Assembly (NCBI GenBank): GCA_029891345.1
Contig: CM056997.1
Location: 221,402,172 to 221,466,171 of the forward strand
Direction: 5' to 3'
Origin: Dryococelus australis
Lineage: Eukaryota > Arthropoda > Insecta > Phasmatodea > Phasmatidae
Length of the DNA stretch: 64,000 bases
Program-made: the position numbers and the translations under genes
The notes under the pieces: generated by a model
Told to the model about the DNA's origin: nothing
Seen by the model: only the letters and a program-made list of their open reading frames with translations
The model's database searches: none
Part shown: positions 1-12,066 of the stretch, piece by piece
How the letters are laid out: each line of letters opens with the position of its first letter
Numbering within the stretch: position 1 is the stretch's first letter

Positions 1-28
1 CGCTGTGCCTGCGCGGCTGGAGAGAGCG

Positions 29-284
29 GATGAGTGAAGAGATCTGGGCGGCTCTTAAGAGCGATGTCTTTGAGAGCCGATTACACTGATTGGGGTGAGA
101 ATGGAGCAGCGCCGGAATGAAGGGATGGGGAAACGGGAGATCCCCGAGAAAACCCGCCGACCAGCGGCATCGTCCGGCACGATTCCCACATGGGAAAATC
201 CGGGAGTTACCCGACCGGGGATTGAAGTAGCGTGTTCGCCTTTGCGAAAGGCGAACACACTAACCGCTCAGCTACGGTGGCCCC
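29..284 (-). mobile_element. tRNA-derived SINE (SINE-1), near full length
   Basis: Read on the minus strand it starts with a tRNA-like head (GGGGCCACCGTAGCTGAGCGG, then a B-box-like region) and continues into a body shared with the copies at 18.3, 23.0, 43.0, 47.6 and 50.0 kb: a segment reading TCCCACATGNGAAA, then ACGGGAGATCCC, GAGAAAACCCGCCGACCAG and a tail reading AAGAGATNTGGGCGGCTC on the plus strand. Short reading frames here are by-products of the SINE, not genes. Confidence 0.85.
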
Positions 285-1114
285 TGTGAAACTGATGCAC
301 GTTCAAGGTGATGAAGCGAAGGAGCGATACGGGCGACACTAACACGCGCCCCTAGCGTCTCATAGCTTCTACGCGCAAGGCCTAGAGTGTTTCTCTCGTG
401 CGAATTAGATATATAACCGAGGAACTTTATTGTACGAGATGAAAGCCCACATATTAGGCTAAACCCATGTATTCGTACTTTTGTCGCAAGCTCTGAAAAT
501 GCGATATTTGACAAGTTTCACTATTAATTTTTCTATGGATATACTGTATATGTGATTAATTTTAAAAAAGGAACATTGATAATAGTTTTTTTTTCTTTAA
601 CATTTTTGGCAAAAAGTGTATTTCAAGAAGTTTTATTTTCCGAGATACACGTTTCAGCACAAACAACTATTTCACAGACTACGTTTCAGTACGTACTCGT
701 CTAAAGTAGCTGTTTCACTTATGTAGTCGGTTAAGTAGTGTTATATTAATTCTGATTTATATTCTAACGAAAAATATCTTAATTATTACAATTCACTGAT
801 GAGTTTATCCTGTGATTGGAAGGATTAATAAGATAAGAAAAGAAATGGGCGTTTATGTAGTTCCTCTTTTTCAAGATTTTCACTCGTAATATGTAATGGC
901 GAATGTACCCAATGCACTCTGGAGAATTTCCGTTGCTGAATTTCCTAACGTTTTTATACCTATCATCTCAGTCAGCTACCTACCAACTTCTCCCCTCGAC
1001 TATGTTGACAACTGAATGGGGTTTAACTTTCAGTTTCAGAAAAATTACTATCTCAATACACAGTTTTAAATTAAATGACAGAATCATCTAGTTGAAACAT
1101 TCGTTAGCGGAATA
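285..1114. other. AT-rich unannotated DNA
   Basis: No recognised gene or repeat. Reading frames are short and without recognisable domains. Homopolymer T and A runs are common. Confidence 0.5.
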
Positions 1115-1166
1115 ATACTCACACAGACACAAGCTTGTATACTCACACAGACACAAGCTTGTATAC
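1115..1166. repeat. 24-bp direct repeat, two copies
   Basis: ATACTCACACAGACACAAGC plus four bases occurs twice head-to-tail with a 24-bp period. This is a small local duplication. Confidence 0.85.
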
Positions 1167-1769
1167 TCTATAGCAACTGGCTTGCCAAGACCTCACATCA
1201 CTTTCTGACAACACATGCCAGTACGATGTTCACAACTACAGTAAGTTTCAAAACAGATCACCAAGTGATTACACCTACATTACACTACTCATAATAGTTT
1301 TGCAGCACGTCACCTATGTTGTGTGTTTTTACGTCTTGTCATACTGCCGAACTACTTCACGACATCGACTTACAAAACGATCGCAAAGTATGTACATCCG
1401 GATACCTGTCGTCACGTTTGTTCAAGGTCACTCCACCACCGCCATCAAAGTCCATGAAGCTGGCTGCCGAGTAACCGTCACGTACTCGCACAAGGTTATG
1501 CAAAACACAACTCTTTACACTATCATCGACCAAGATAATTAAATAAACTGTCACCAGTTCCCTGAAAAACGCACAGTTTCTTCCATAGAATTCTGATTTT
1601 AAATTGCATAAAACATTTTGCTACTGCCTTTAGAGAGCTGGAAACTTTACTTCCTTTTAGAATGGCTGGTCTAAATGAGATATCTCATCTCTCTCATCAT
1701 TCACAGCAAACACAAAAGAATTACCTTATCTGCATGCGGGGCCATTATTAAATATTAACTTTGTCGGGT
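1167..1769. other. Unannotated DNA
   Basis: No domain or repeat recognised. Overlapping short ORFs on both strands (about 1300-1554) look like chance. Confidence 0.45.
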
Positions 1770-2150
1770 TATAGTCTATTCGCAGTCATTACAAACTTTT
1801 GAAACAAACCTTTGGAAAATCCTCTCATGTATAACGAATTTAGTTATTTCCTATTATTTAATGTACCACAAGCCTTGTTATACCTCTGTTAACTGGGAAT
1901 CATCTTATTAGCAGGTAAATAGAACATTCATTTGTATTTTATGTATAAATAAAATGTCTCATTAATAATTTATTCGAATAAAACAGAGAGAGAGAGAGAG
2001 AAAAAGCGTTGGTTATGCCTGGTAAGAAATAGTTATAATTAAAAATATTATTGAACCGAGTGCGCAAAAATATTGTCGTTTTAGTGTAGTATTCTAGACG
2101 CAGTTGGGTTGTGCTCGCATGAGGCGGAGGAATAGCCTGGAAGTGACAGT
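1770..2150 (+). mobile_element. MITE family A, copy a (3' truncated)
   Basis: Starts with the family terminus ATAGTCTATTCGCAG and keeps the landmarks found in the other copies: CAAACCTTTGGAAAATC, a TATACCTCTGTTAAC segment, the GGTAAGAAATAGTT block and GCATGAGGCGGAGGAATA. The right terminal repeat is missing or decayed after TGGAAGTGACAG. A short (AG)n tract at 1984-2001 lies exactly where other copies have ACAGAGAGAAATAGG, so the microsatellite grew out of the element. Confidence 0.8.
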
Positions 2151-2394
2151 ATATCGACAATATATTTGTACGTACTGACGTATTTAGCTCGAAGGTCCGT
2201 TTAGAGAACGCGGCGAATGAAGTAATGGGACATCCGAGGGGTAAAGGGCAGTATGAAACTGCAGTATTTTGCAGCTTCCTTTCGACGCACTACTTGAAAA
2301 GCACGCACAACATGCAATATGGACTAAGGGCAGAACTATTCTGAATATGATCAAATGAAAGCGGGACATAATCTCGTACTTACAAGCTTATGAA

Positions 2395-2680
2395 GCCTAC
2401 GGGTGACACGGAGTCAGGGCTTTCATTATGTCATAATTAGGGGCATCTGTTTTTCGTGAAAAGATTTCAGGACAAGTTGTGTTCTTGCCCCGCGAATCAT
2501 GAACAGTCAGTAGCGGATAAACGTATTTCTGATTGGCTCGTTCGTATAACAGACTCTCTTTAAAAAAAGACAGGCGGCCAATAGCCAAAAGAAGAGTGCA
2601 AGCGTACGTGTATGATATTGAGGCCTAATCCCCGCGTATTTGCGCGAATAACAGGTGGCCTACGGATAGGAAAATTTCCA
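2395..2680 (+). mobile_element. Family B-related fragment
   Basis: Contains GATTTCAGGACAAGTTG, CGCGAATCATGAACAGTCAGT, TCTGATTGGCTCGTTCGTATAAC, GGCCAATAGCCAAAAG and GATATTGAGGCC. The same order with similar spacing occurs at 42.6-42.9 kb, and part of it lies inside the complete family B element (CACGAATCACGGACGTTCAG at about 51.54 kb). It is an internal piece without terminal repeats. Confidence 0.6.
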
Positions 2681-2865
2681 ATGTGAAAAATATTTTGTCG
2701 AATCAAACAAAGTTTACCACGCGCTAAAAATTTAATGTATACGGGGAATGTGATATTTTGTTGTTGAAACAAATTATTTTGTTGCTTCAAACTAAGATTT
2801 CGTTGGTGAAACTAAAAAATTTGTTAGTCTCTATGTAAATTTAACGGTTTTTGTTAACATAAGCA
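2681..2865. other. Unannotated AT-rich DNA
   Basis: No recognised feature. Confidence 0.4.
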
Positions 2866-2867
2866 TA

Positions 2868-2945
2868 GTTGGAAGTCCAACCGGGATACGAACCTATGTC
2901 GTTTGCGCCAGAGTACTAAGTCCAAATGTCGTAACAACCACGGCT
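2868..2945 (-). mobile_element. Possible tRNA-like SINE head
   Basis: On the minus strand the stretch reads GGTTCGTATCCCGG, close to a pol III B box, preceded by a region ending in GTACTCTGGCGC. The A box is poor, so this may be a decayed SINE head of a different type from SINE-1. Confidence 0.35.
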
Positions 2946-4924
2946 GAAATTACTAGTAATGCAATGAGAATGTTTTCAAATAAATATATTTCGAATATTG
3001 AAAAACATGTAAAAAAATAGTTCAAGTTTTACAGATTTACTTTTTAGTTTCCTGTTGAGCTTGTTTCATTCGGATGTTTATACCCTTTTTAAGCTTCAAT
3101 AAATGAACTACCAAATACCGTTGCTATCAAAATTTCCACAGAAAATTCTTGAACCGTATTTTCGAACGAAGGCAATCAACTGAGTGGCCGAACAAATATT
3201 TACAGTTAATTGAAGAAAGGGTTTAACGAGAATCGTGACTAGCAGTCAGGCGTACAGTAGGTTGGCCGACATAGAAGTCCGGATACCCTCCATCCTCAGA
3301 CGAGAGGCTGGCAGCTTGCCTAATGCATGCGGTGAAGTGGTAGTTATTAGAGCAGGGACAGGTAACCATGTATACAGCCTGAGGTTTGACGAAAAACTAA
3401 AATGGCGACTCTGGTCAGTGGTTGGAAGTAGCTCTGCCCTGCGGTTGAAAAGATCCCGTTACACCCTCCCTTTTCCCACCCCTATCCAAGAAGCATTTGT
3501 TTGTCCAGCTCGAGGGCTGTTTGTCTGCCTCCCACCTCTCCGACCGGGAATTTTGAACTTTCCCAGAGCGTTGACCTAGCGAGAAAACGGTTTGCCGTAT
3601 TCTCCAACCCCAGACACTAGCTTGTTTGAATATTTGCTTCCAGCAAAATAAAATTTCACATGTCCTGCTGGAAAAAAAAAATTATTTAATCAACATTAAG
3701 AATTACATTCCAAATGTCTTAAATCGACTAAATTCAATAAAAATGTAAGCTGTTTCTAAGAAAATTCTTCAGTTTAATCCATTAACTTAGAATAAATTTT
3801 AAGTTTAAACTTTATCCCATTTTCCAGCAAACATCGAATAAATTTTTAAAAACCTACAGCATTCTAATTCTTGGAAAGCAGTCCAGGAAACTATAACTAA
3901 GTAAAATTTCGTACAAGAAATATTTTCACTAAATAAATGTTATGTTTTTTTTCCTTCAAAAACATAGTTTTCAAAACATATGTCATTCGATTTACTAAAA
4001 TTTATGTGTTAGACAAATCAAAGATTTTAAGTTTGGAAAACTTATGTATTCAAATATTTATGGGTAGCAGAGAAAAAGTATATTTTGCACATATAATTTC
4101 TTTACGAGAGCAAAGTTCCGATACAAGATATTCGGTTACAATCTCATTGAAGTTTATCCTTTTATGTTAAGTAATAATAATATATTCCAATTTATTGTAA
4201 ACAAATATAAAGTCATATTGAAAACTATACTTTCCTGTTATGCATCTAAATAAAATAATAACTGAATTGTGTCAGAGGTGAATGTATAAACATATTTCTT
4301 TCTCACAAACAAAGAAGAGGGCTGAACGCTACCTCTAAGCAAGAAAGTTCTATTTCTCGTGCAAGGCAGCCGACACCCCGCTAACTGCTACCTGAGGATA
4401 ATGCCTTTGAATAACGAGCCATTTCACTGTTGGAAAACCATACCACTGAGAAAACTTTCACACTTACTATCATTTTTTTTATGTTCTCTACAAAAAATAT
4501 TAAATGTTAGTCTTAAATAGAATTTTATAAACAAGTTTTTAACATAATATAACCGTTTTGTATTGAAAATCACTTCATCTACTTCGTCTTTCACAGTCAT
4601 TCAAAAGTTTAATATTGCTATCATATGATCCATTAAATGATTTGAGAAATTCAAAACTATTAAATAATAAGATATATAATTAATTTTAACATTTAATTAT
4701 TTTTTTTTCATTTTTGAAACAGAAAGTATGAAAACACACAGACAAAAGATAGTTAACATCAATTTTTTTAAGATGCAAAAAATACATCTAAATAAGCAAT
4801 TTTTTTGTAGATATTTCTTAGAAATTAATAATTTTATCAAAACAAATATAAAATCACTCAAAAGGAACATACTGTATGTAAACAGCACATCAAAACATGT
4901 TACGTTAATAAAATAAAAAAACAT
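2946..4924. other. Long AT-rich stretch without recognisable genes
   Basis: One plus-strand ORF (3235-3579, 114 codons) sits in slightly more GC-rich DNA but shows no family, signal peptide or neighbour support. The rest is AT-rich with poly-A and poly-T tracts. Confidence 0.45.
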
Positions 4925-5530
4925 CACATCATCTAACAAACATCATATCATGTTACATAAGAAATCATTAAACTGTAAAAACTTCCGAACATGTTACGTT
5001 AAAACTTTAGAAATCATTAAAATCATTACAAAATTTACAAACTTTCCGCCATCTTATGTCTGAAATTATTAAAACTGTAAAAACTTCCGAACATGTTAAG
5101 TTAAAACTTTAGAAACCATTAAAAATAATTACAAAGTTTGCAAACTTTCCACCATTTTATGTCTGAAATCATGAAAACTGTATAATCTTCCCAACATGTT
5201 ACGTCAAAACTTCAGAAATAATTAAAATTAATTACAAAGTTTACCAACTTTCCACCATTTCACATCAGAAATCATTAAAACTTTAAAAAAAAATTCCTTA
5301 GGTTACGTCAGAAATCATTAAAACAATAAAAACGTCATCTTACGTCATAAAAATCATTACAAATTGTTCACCATGTTACATCTGAAATCATTATACGTCT
5401 GAAAAACATTAAAAAGTTTCCACAATGTTAAATCAGAATTCATTAAAAGTGTAAAAACTTTCCAACACGTAACGTTAAAACTTTAGCAATCATTAAAATC
5501 ATTACAATATTTACTAACTTTCCACCACTT
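4925..5530. repeat. Degenerate AT-rich tandem repeat, period about 102 bp
   Basis: The phrase AACATGTTACGTTAAAACTT recurs near 4988, 5090 and 5192 and more diverged near 5300 and 5466. Between these come AAATCATTAAAATCATTAC and ACTTTCCACCATNTTA. About five to six old, diverged units. Confidence 0.75.
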
Positions 5531-5959
5531 TAAAAATTCGCCTTTTAAGTGAAATAATAATTTGCATCTCTGTTGCTGTATTTGTGACCTATTCGTAAAG
5601 GTTAGACAATATGCTTACACACAGTTCTAGAAAATATTTAGAATAACGTTTCACCCGGCATATCTTTTATTTATAATAGGGATGATGTTTCTTTTACCAA
5701 TACAAAAAAATATATACATAATTAAAGATGCGTCTTTTCAAATATACCGTTCCATGCCTCATTTTAGAAACGCGATAACAACATGAAGAAAGGCGAACGC
5801 TTACAAACTAATTCTACCAGTTGAAAACATAGTTCAGAATGAACTTAAATGTCACTTTCATGTAAACTTTTATCATAGGTTCTATATGATTGAATTTCTT
5901 TACATAATAGTAGTATCTAATATATTTGTTTCAAAAGAGTTTTGAGAAGAATTAAGAAT
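5531..5959. other. Unannotated AT-rich DNA
   Basis: No recognised feature. Confidence 0.4.
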
Positions 5960-5961
5960 AT

Positions 5962-7130
5962 CTTGTGTTACAAATACCTAGAGACCGTATGAGTTTACGT
6001 TATAAGACGACACCAAGCTAAACTCTACAGTCCTTTACACACTCGAGCAGAAGCCACTTGTTCATTGGCTGCTGTAACAGGCAGATCTCATCCTCCTGTA
6101 TGGTCCGGCCACATGGAGAGGAGTTACCAGAGTGCTCCCTGTTTACTTGGTCCTGAGTGCTGCAGGACGTGTTGTCGGATCGGATAGTGGAGGCCCAATG
6201 ACACCTGAGTAACTAACTTATACTTGTTTGCTGCCTACATTGGCTGCTGTAACAGGCAGATCTCATCCTCCTGTATGGTCCGGCCACATGGAGAGGAGTT
6301 ACCAGAGTGCTCCCTGTTTACTTGGTCCTGAGTGCTGCAGGACGTGTCGTCGGATCGGATAGGGGAGGCCCAATGACACCTGAGTAACTAACTTATACTT
6401 GTTTGCCTCTTACTTTGGTTGCTGTAACAGGCAGATCTCATCCTCCTGTATGGTCCGGCCACATGGAGAGGAGTTACCAGAGTGCTCCCTGTTTACTTGG
6501 TCCTGAGTGCTGCAGGACGTGTCGTCGGATCGGATAGGGGAGGCCCAATGACACCTGAGTAACTAACTTATACTTGTTTGCCGCCTACATTGGCTGCTGT
6601 AACAGGCAGATCTCATCCTCCTGTATGGTCCGGCCACATGGAGAGGAGTTACCAGAGTGCTCCCTGTTTACTTGGTCCTGAGTGCTGCAGGACGTGTCGT
6701 CGGATCGGATAGTGGAGGCCCAATGACACCTGAGTAACTAACTTATACTTGTTTGCCGCTTACTTTGGTTGCTGTAACAGGCAGATCTCATCCTCCTGTA
6801 TGGTCCGGCCACATGGAGAGGAGATACCAGAGTGCTCCCTGTTTACTTGGTCCTGAGTGCTGCAGGACGTGTTGTCGGATCGGATAGTGGAGGCCCAATG
6901 ACACCTGAGTAACTAACTTATACTTGTTTGCTGCCTACATTGGCTGCTGTAACAGGCAGATCTCATCATCCTGTATGGTCCGGCCACATGGAGAGGAGTT
7001 ACCAGAGTGCTCCCTGTTTACTTGGTCCTGAGTGCTGCAGGACGTGTCGTCGGATCGGATAGTGGAGGTCCAATGACACCTGAGTAACTAACTTATACTT
7101 GTTTGCCGCCTACATTGGTGCTGAATTATA
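5962..7130 (+). mobile_element. Family C element carrying a 175-bp satellite
   Basis: The left flank (CTAGAGACCGTA, then ACACCAAGCTAAACTCTACAG and CACTTGTTCATTGGCTGC) and the right end (GGAGGTCCAATGACAC, then GTTTGCCGCC) align in order with the start and end of the 52.3-56.4 kb locus. Both are therefore copies of one dispersed element whose middle was amplified independently. Confidence 0.7.
6071..7118 (+). repeat. Satellite array, 175 bp x 6
   Basis: GCTGTAACAGGCAGATCTCA starts at 6071, 6246, 6421, 6596, 6771 and 6946, an exact 175-bp period. Units are nearly identical, with variant sites such as TGTTGTCGG/TGTCGTCGG and CTGCCTAC/CCGCTTAC. Variants alternate along the array (CTACATTGGCTG versus TACTTTGGTTG), which hints at a two-unit (350-bp) order. 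Confidence 0.95.
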
Positions 7131-7636
<506 letters not shown>

Positions 7637-7640
<4 letters not shown>

Positions 7641-8120
7641 AGATGTTCCGGGCACATACGTCCAAACAGAGGCACATGACAGAGGGGTCCAAGACCAACC
7701 AAAATGACCAATACATATGTGGTCCGATTCTGGACAGTTTAAATGTTACGAATTTTGTTGCGAATGAAGTAATGTTTTAGACATAGTAGCTGACAAGTGG
7801 AGTCACATAACCAAACATCATTCATGATATTTTTTTTATTTTCCAGAACGCTGTAATGACAATAGCATGAATTATGTTTGGTTATGTGCTTCCACTTATC
7901 AGCTATAATTTCTACGAATATTACTTCCCTGGGACACTTACTATAGTCTTAAGCATTAAACTTGTAGTGTAGTGTAGAGTAGTTCCATACATTCCCAACA
8001 AAATCTGTAATATATAAGATGTCCAGAATCGGACCACATATGTATGGGTCATTTTGGTTGGTCTTGGGCCCCTCTGTCATGCGCCTCTGTTTGGACGTCT
8101 GTGCCTGGAACACTCCTATA
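7637..8120. mobile_element. Foldback / long-TIR MITE, about 480 bp
   Basis: The left arm (7640-7790) and right arm (7990-8120) are inverted copies: GTCCAAACAGAGGC, AAGACCAACCAAAATGAC and TGTGGTCCGATTCTGGACA occur in one and as reverse complements in the other. An inner pair is also inverted (CACATAACCAAACAT near 7805 against ATGTTTGGTTATGTG near 7877). Both outer ends join (TA)n tracts, as expected for insertion at TA. Confidence 0.85.
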
Positions 8121-8141
8121 TATATATATATATATATATAA
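8118..8141. repeat. (TA)n microsatellite, right side of the foldback
   Basis: A short TA tract mirrors the longer one on the left side of the foldback element. Confidence 0.9.
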
Positions 8142-9756
8142 CTGTATGACAACTGGAGTTCTTTTAAGTAACTTTTGGTTACAGTTTCCTTGCGCAAAAA
8201 GTTATTCTACGCCCTTAGGTAAAAAAAAAAAAAATAATAATTGCATTCGGCCGAGAGTGTTTGCTTTCAATTAAAACTTTCGGTTATCCCGGCTTGTTAA
8301 CAAATAATGGTAGAACAGCTTTTGGAATAACTGATATGTTTCACGTAGGCATATATATGGTAAATAGGTTTCATGAAGATTTTGTAATACTTCCTGCCAT
8401 CTTACAGTTAAAACAACAAACATGGAGTAGAAGGAGCTTATCGTGTGTTGAATTTAGTGTGAGATGGAGGAATGGAGCCACCAGGCTCAAAGTTCACCAC
8501 GAATGCATTGTATTTTATGCATACTATTTTAACGCTTAAGGAGTCCCGGAGGTTCAGATCCCAGGAAAGATGTGCATCAGTTCAGTGATAATTGTGGCCT
8601 ATTGTAACATTTTATACCCTTCGCTCATACTATTCCCTGCTACAAAAAATATATAAAAAAGGAGTTCATAACAACCAACCAAAATTACAACTCTATTCTC
8701 AATTATAGACAACCGACGTGACATTCATTCTAAAACATCAATTCGTATCATGAATCTAGGACAACCCACGGATGTAGCTGATTACAGTTTCCAGCTAAGC
8801 GTGAATTACTTTGATATTTAAGCCATGCATCGATTTTGCCTGCCCCCATTCCCTTATCAAAAAACAATTAAAGTGCAACTGTTCAGTCAAGCAATTAGAA
8901 AAATTAATCTAGGTAGTTTTGCATCTAAAACCGATGTGTGTGTTAACTTATCACCCGAACCCATTCAACCCAGTGTACACACATGTTTACATTACGCAAG
9001 TGTAGGTAATTTTTGGTCTGTGCCACGCACTACGAAGCTGAATGACCAATGGTCTTGCCTGTGTGGGTAAATGATTCGGAAAACTTCTTACTGGTCTAGG
9101 TCATAATTGGTTCATACAGCTGTAGCCCAACGTATATCCTACAGCTCATTGGCTGTGACAGCGAAACAAGTCATGTGCAAAACAAGTACAGCACTCATCA
9201 TAAAAAAAATTTGTTTGCTATACCTGAAACCGTAAAATAATGTGTGTCTGAGAGGGTTAAGGTCTTGCCCTGAGTACATATACTCGTCCTCGTATGACAT
9301 GTTGCATACTACGTAAAATTATGGTCGTTGCTGTACGAGGTCAGAAGCTAGCTTCCATACCGACAGTACCTTTCCTATGTAATGCCAGTGGCTCCTTGTT
9401 GACGTGTATGCCTACCTACATTTTATAATTAGTTGCTTCTTGTTCTGTGGATCTACTGAAACACTTTCTATAACTTTTAAGGTATAAGATGTTTAAAGAA
9501 ATCTGTAAGCTCCCGTAGCATCGAAAATCTCCTCTGATCGCAACACCTAAAACGAAAAATTAAGGTTTACATCAGCAATTTCAGTCACAGATGACTATAT
9601 AATTTTAGGCGTTGCAACGAACAACATTTTCGTTACGAACTGTACAAACATCAGTGTAATGCTGTGGTGTCCCGTATTGGGCCAATGAAAACATGTCTTT
9701 GTTTGACGTCACTGTGACCACAGAGAACATAACAATATACAGAGGGGAAACAACTG
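8142..9756. other. Unannotated DNA
   Basis: Short unsupported ORFs only (8261-8539 and 8825-9070). A CCAAT-like CTCATTGGCTGTGACAG near 9150 resembles the family C motif but is not enough to assign. The final ~100 bases (CAATATACAGAGG) may be the decayed left part of a family D copy. Confidence 0.4.
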
Positions 9757-10278
9757 CTTACTGTGCGATCTCCAGCCACACTCGCCAGCAACACGATGTC
9801 ACTGACCAGCAACGTGTTGGGAAGCCAGTCAGCGCCTGGTAACTTACTGTGCGATCTCCAGCCACACTCGCCAGCAACACGATGTCACTGACCAGCAACG
9901 TGTTGGGAAGCCAGTCAGCGCCTGGTAACTTACTGTGCGATCTCCAGCCACACTCGCCAGCAACACGATGTCACTGACCAGCAACGTGTTGGGAAGCCAG
10001 TCAGCGCCTGGTAACTTACTGTGCGATCTCCAGCCACACTCGCCAGCAACACGATGTCACTGACCAGCAACGTGTTGGGAAGCCAGTCAGCGCCTGGTAA
10101 CTTACTGTGCGATCTCCAGCCACACTCGCCAGCAACACGTTGTCACTGACCAGCAACGTGTTGGGAAGCCAGTCAGCGCCTGGTAACTTACTGTGCGATC
10201 TCCAGCCACACTCGCCAGCATCACGATGTCACTGACCAGCAACGTGTTGGGAAGCCAGTCACCGCCTGGTAACTTACT
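9757..10278 (+). repeat. Minisatellite array, 86 bp x 6
   Basis: CTTACTGTGCGATCTCCAGC starts at 9757, 9843, 9929, 10015, 10101 and 10187. Units are almost identical. Each holds an imperfect hairpin (CAACACG ... CGTGTTG) and GCCAGTCAGCGCCTGGTAAC. The latter matches family D at 22.66 kb (GCCAGTCAGCGCCTGGTGAC), so the monomer derives from family D. Confidence 0.95.
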
Positions 10279-10292
10279 TGCGAGCCGATAAC

Positions 10293-11280
10293 TCTAAATT
10301 CGAATCAGTGGGAAACAATGATTCGAAGTGAAATTCAACTATTCGAATCAGTGAAAATGGCTCACTTAGATTCAGTGGTAAACCACTGATTTTTTTTTCA
10401 GTGAAAAATATTCACTGATTGAATTAGTGACACGAAATTATTTCACTGATTGAATAAGTGACGGCCGACTGCAATGGCGTATTAAATATTGTATTTATTG
10501 AATGCAGTCAAATAATTACGTGAAATAAACATATTTACGATAGTTTACTGTTTGTATTACGCAAATTACCGTAATTTAAAAAAGTAAAAGAAATAGTGAA
10601 GGCGGCCAGGATAGAACTCACACACCTTTCGATTCAAGGCTGCCACTTTACAATCTGCGCTACCAAGCCAACTTATAACATTACGAGGGAAATATATGTT
10701 ATAATTTGATCGCAGAATCGTGAAGATTTACATTGTACGGTCTTACTACTCGTTTTTTGTTTAATTGGTAGCGTTGCAATTGTTAAAACAAATAGTTTAT
10801 ACAAGTGCACTCTGTTCACCACTTTATATGCAGTTTAAACCATCAAACAGAGCGCTGTTACGATTACATGAAAACGAAATGAAAGACGTTAAAACGGAAT
10901 GATAGGCTGCGTGTTCCTATTACCTTATAAGCTGGCGTTTTGAAAGACGAAACACATTTGAGAAGTATTTTGTATTGGGTTTATTAGTTTATTTGTTCAT
11001 TTTTCACTTGATACACTTTAGTTAGCGGCCATTTTTAACCGTTGTTTGGAGGCCATTTTTAATGCTGTTTAACTAGTCCATCAGTTTGGAATTAATCACT
11101 GAGAAAATAGCGAAAAAAATGACTATTCTATCAGTGGACAATGTCACTGAATCAATAAGTGAAGGAAATCTTGCATATTTTCACTGACTCATTAGTTAAA
11201 TTCAATGAAGTGACTGTTAAATGAGTCAGATACGTTTGACTGATTGAAACAGTAAAATTCTCACAGATTCAGATTTAGGG
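10293..11280. mobile_element. Nonautonomous DNA element with clustered TCACTGA subterminal motifs
   Basis: The ends are inverted: left CTCTAAATTCGAATCAGTG, right (reverse complement) CCCTAAATCTGAATCTGTG. Both subterminal 150-200 bases are packed with TCACTGA / TCAGTGA motifs in both orientations (10310-10460 and 11085-11270), while the middle has none. Clustered subterminal motifs at both ends are typical of transposase-binding sites in hAT-like elements. There is no coding capacity, and no target duplication was identified. Confidence 0.7.
10598..10680 (-). mobile_element. tRNA-like segment inside the TCACTGA element
   Basis: On the minus strand, a GGCTTGGTAGCGCAGATTG stretch resembles a pol III A box and GTTCTATCCTGGCC a weak B box, spaced as in a tRNA. 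It may be a SINE head or part of the element. Confidence 0.45.
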
Positions 11281-11944
11281 TGCAGATAAACAGACAACGA
11301 GCACGCACACATAATGACTCTACTCTGCGTGCTGTGACTAAGGGATTAAGCGGTTAAGGGCAATTTAACCCGTTTGATCACACCTTAATTTCCGAGTTCA
11401 ATTGTTGCAATCACGTAATTTTTTTGCTTGCGTTGTACCTGTGATCAGCACTTGTCTTGCAACCAGTTAACAAAGTGTTGCGTGCTCGATTACAGTGGCA
11501 CAGATAACCTGCATCAATGTCAGAGAGGTAATTCCACAAATCATAATAGCCACAAGGAATGATGCCTTGCTGTGAACAGTCACGGTATTTAATATATTTC
11601 ACGCGGAACTTGTACACGGTCTTTGACACGGGTTAAGATGCAAAACTCCTTAAAAACACATATTCTAGTGGTTTTACTATGTGCAACTCAATTTGGAGGA
11701 ACTAGAGATGAACGCCGATGTGAGTAGACAGAGAACTAGGTGCAGATGGCGCCATATTGCGTGCACGTAAGACGTGCGTGAACATTGATAGCGATGACTC
11801 GATGATAACTCCCAAGGCCAACACTCTTCGCGAGAGAAAGTGGAGATAATTATCAGATTATAGTGAGACAGAGAAAAACGCTTCTGACATCATATCAGAA
11901 CACTCAAGACAAGAGAGGATTATTCAGCGAATTCCATCTGCATA
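11281..11944. other. Unannotated DNA
   Basis: A weak tRNA-like stretch (TAAGCGGTTAAGGGC ... GAGTTCAATTG) lies near 11340-11410. No gene recognised. Confidence 0.4.
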
Positions 11945-12066
11945 CACGAGCAATATGGCACCACAATGCCAGTATCATGATGGAACGCTGTTCACCAATC
12001 AGCGACTCATAACTTACTTAACAACCGGCAGCCCAGCCAATAGGAAACCATTTGCAGCACTACGCA

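Noticed and set aside
3235..3579. 114-codon ORF
   Set aside because: No recognisable family, no exon or repeat context; left as unannotated.
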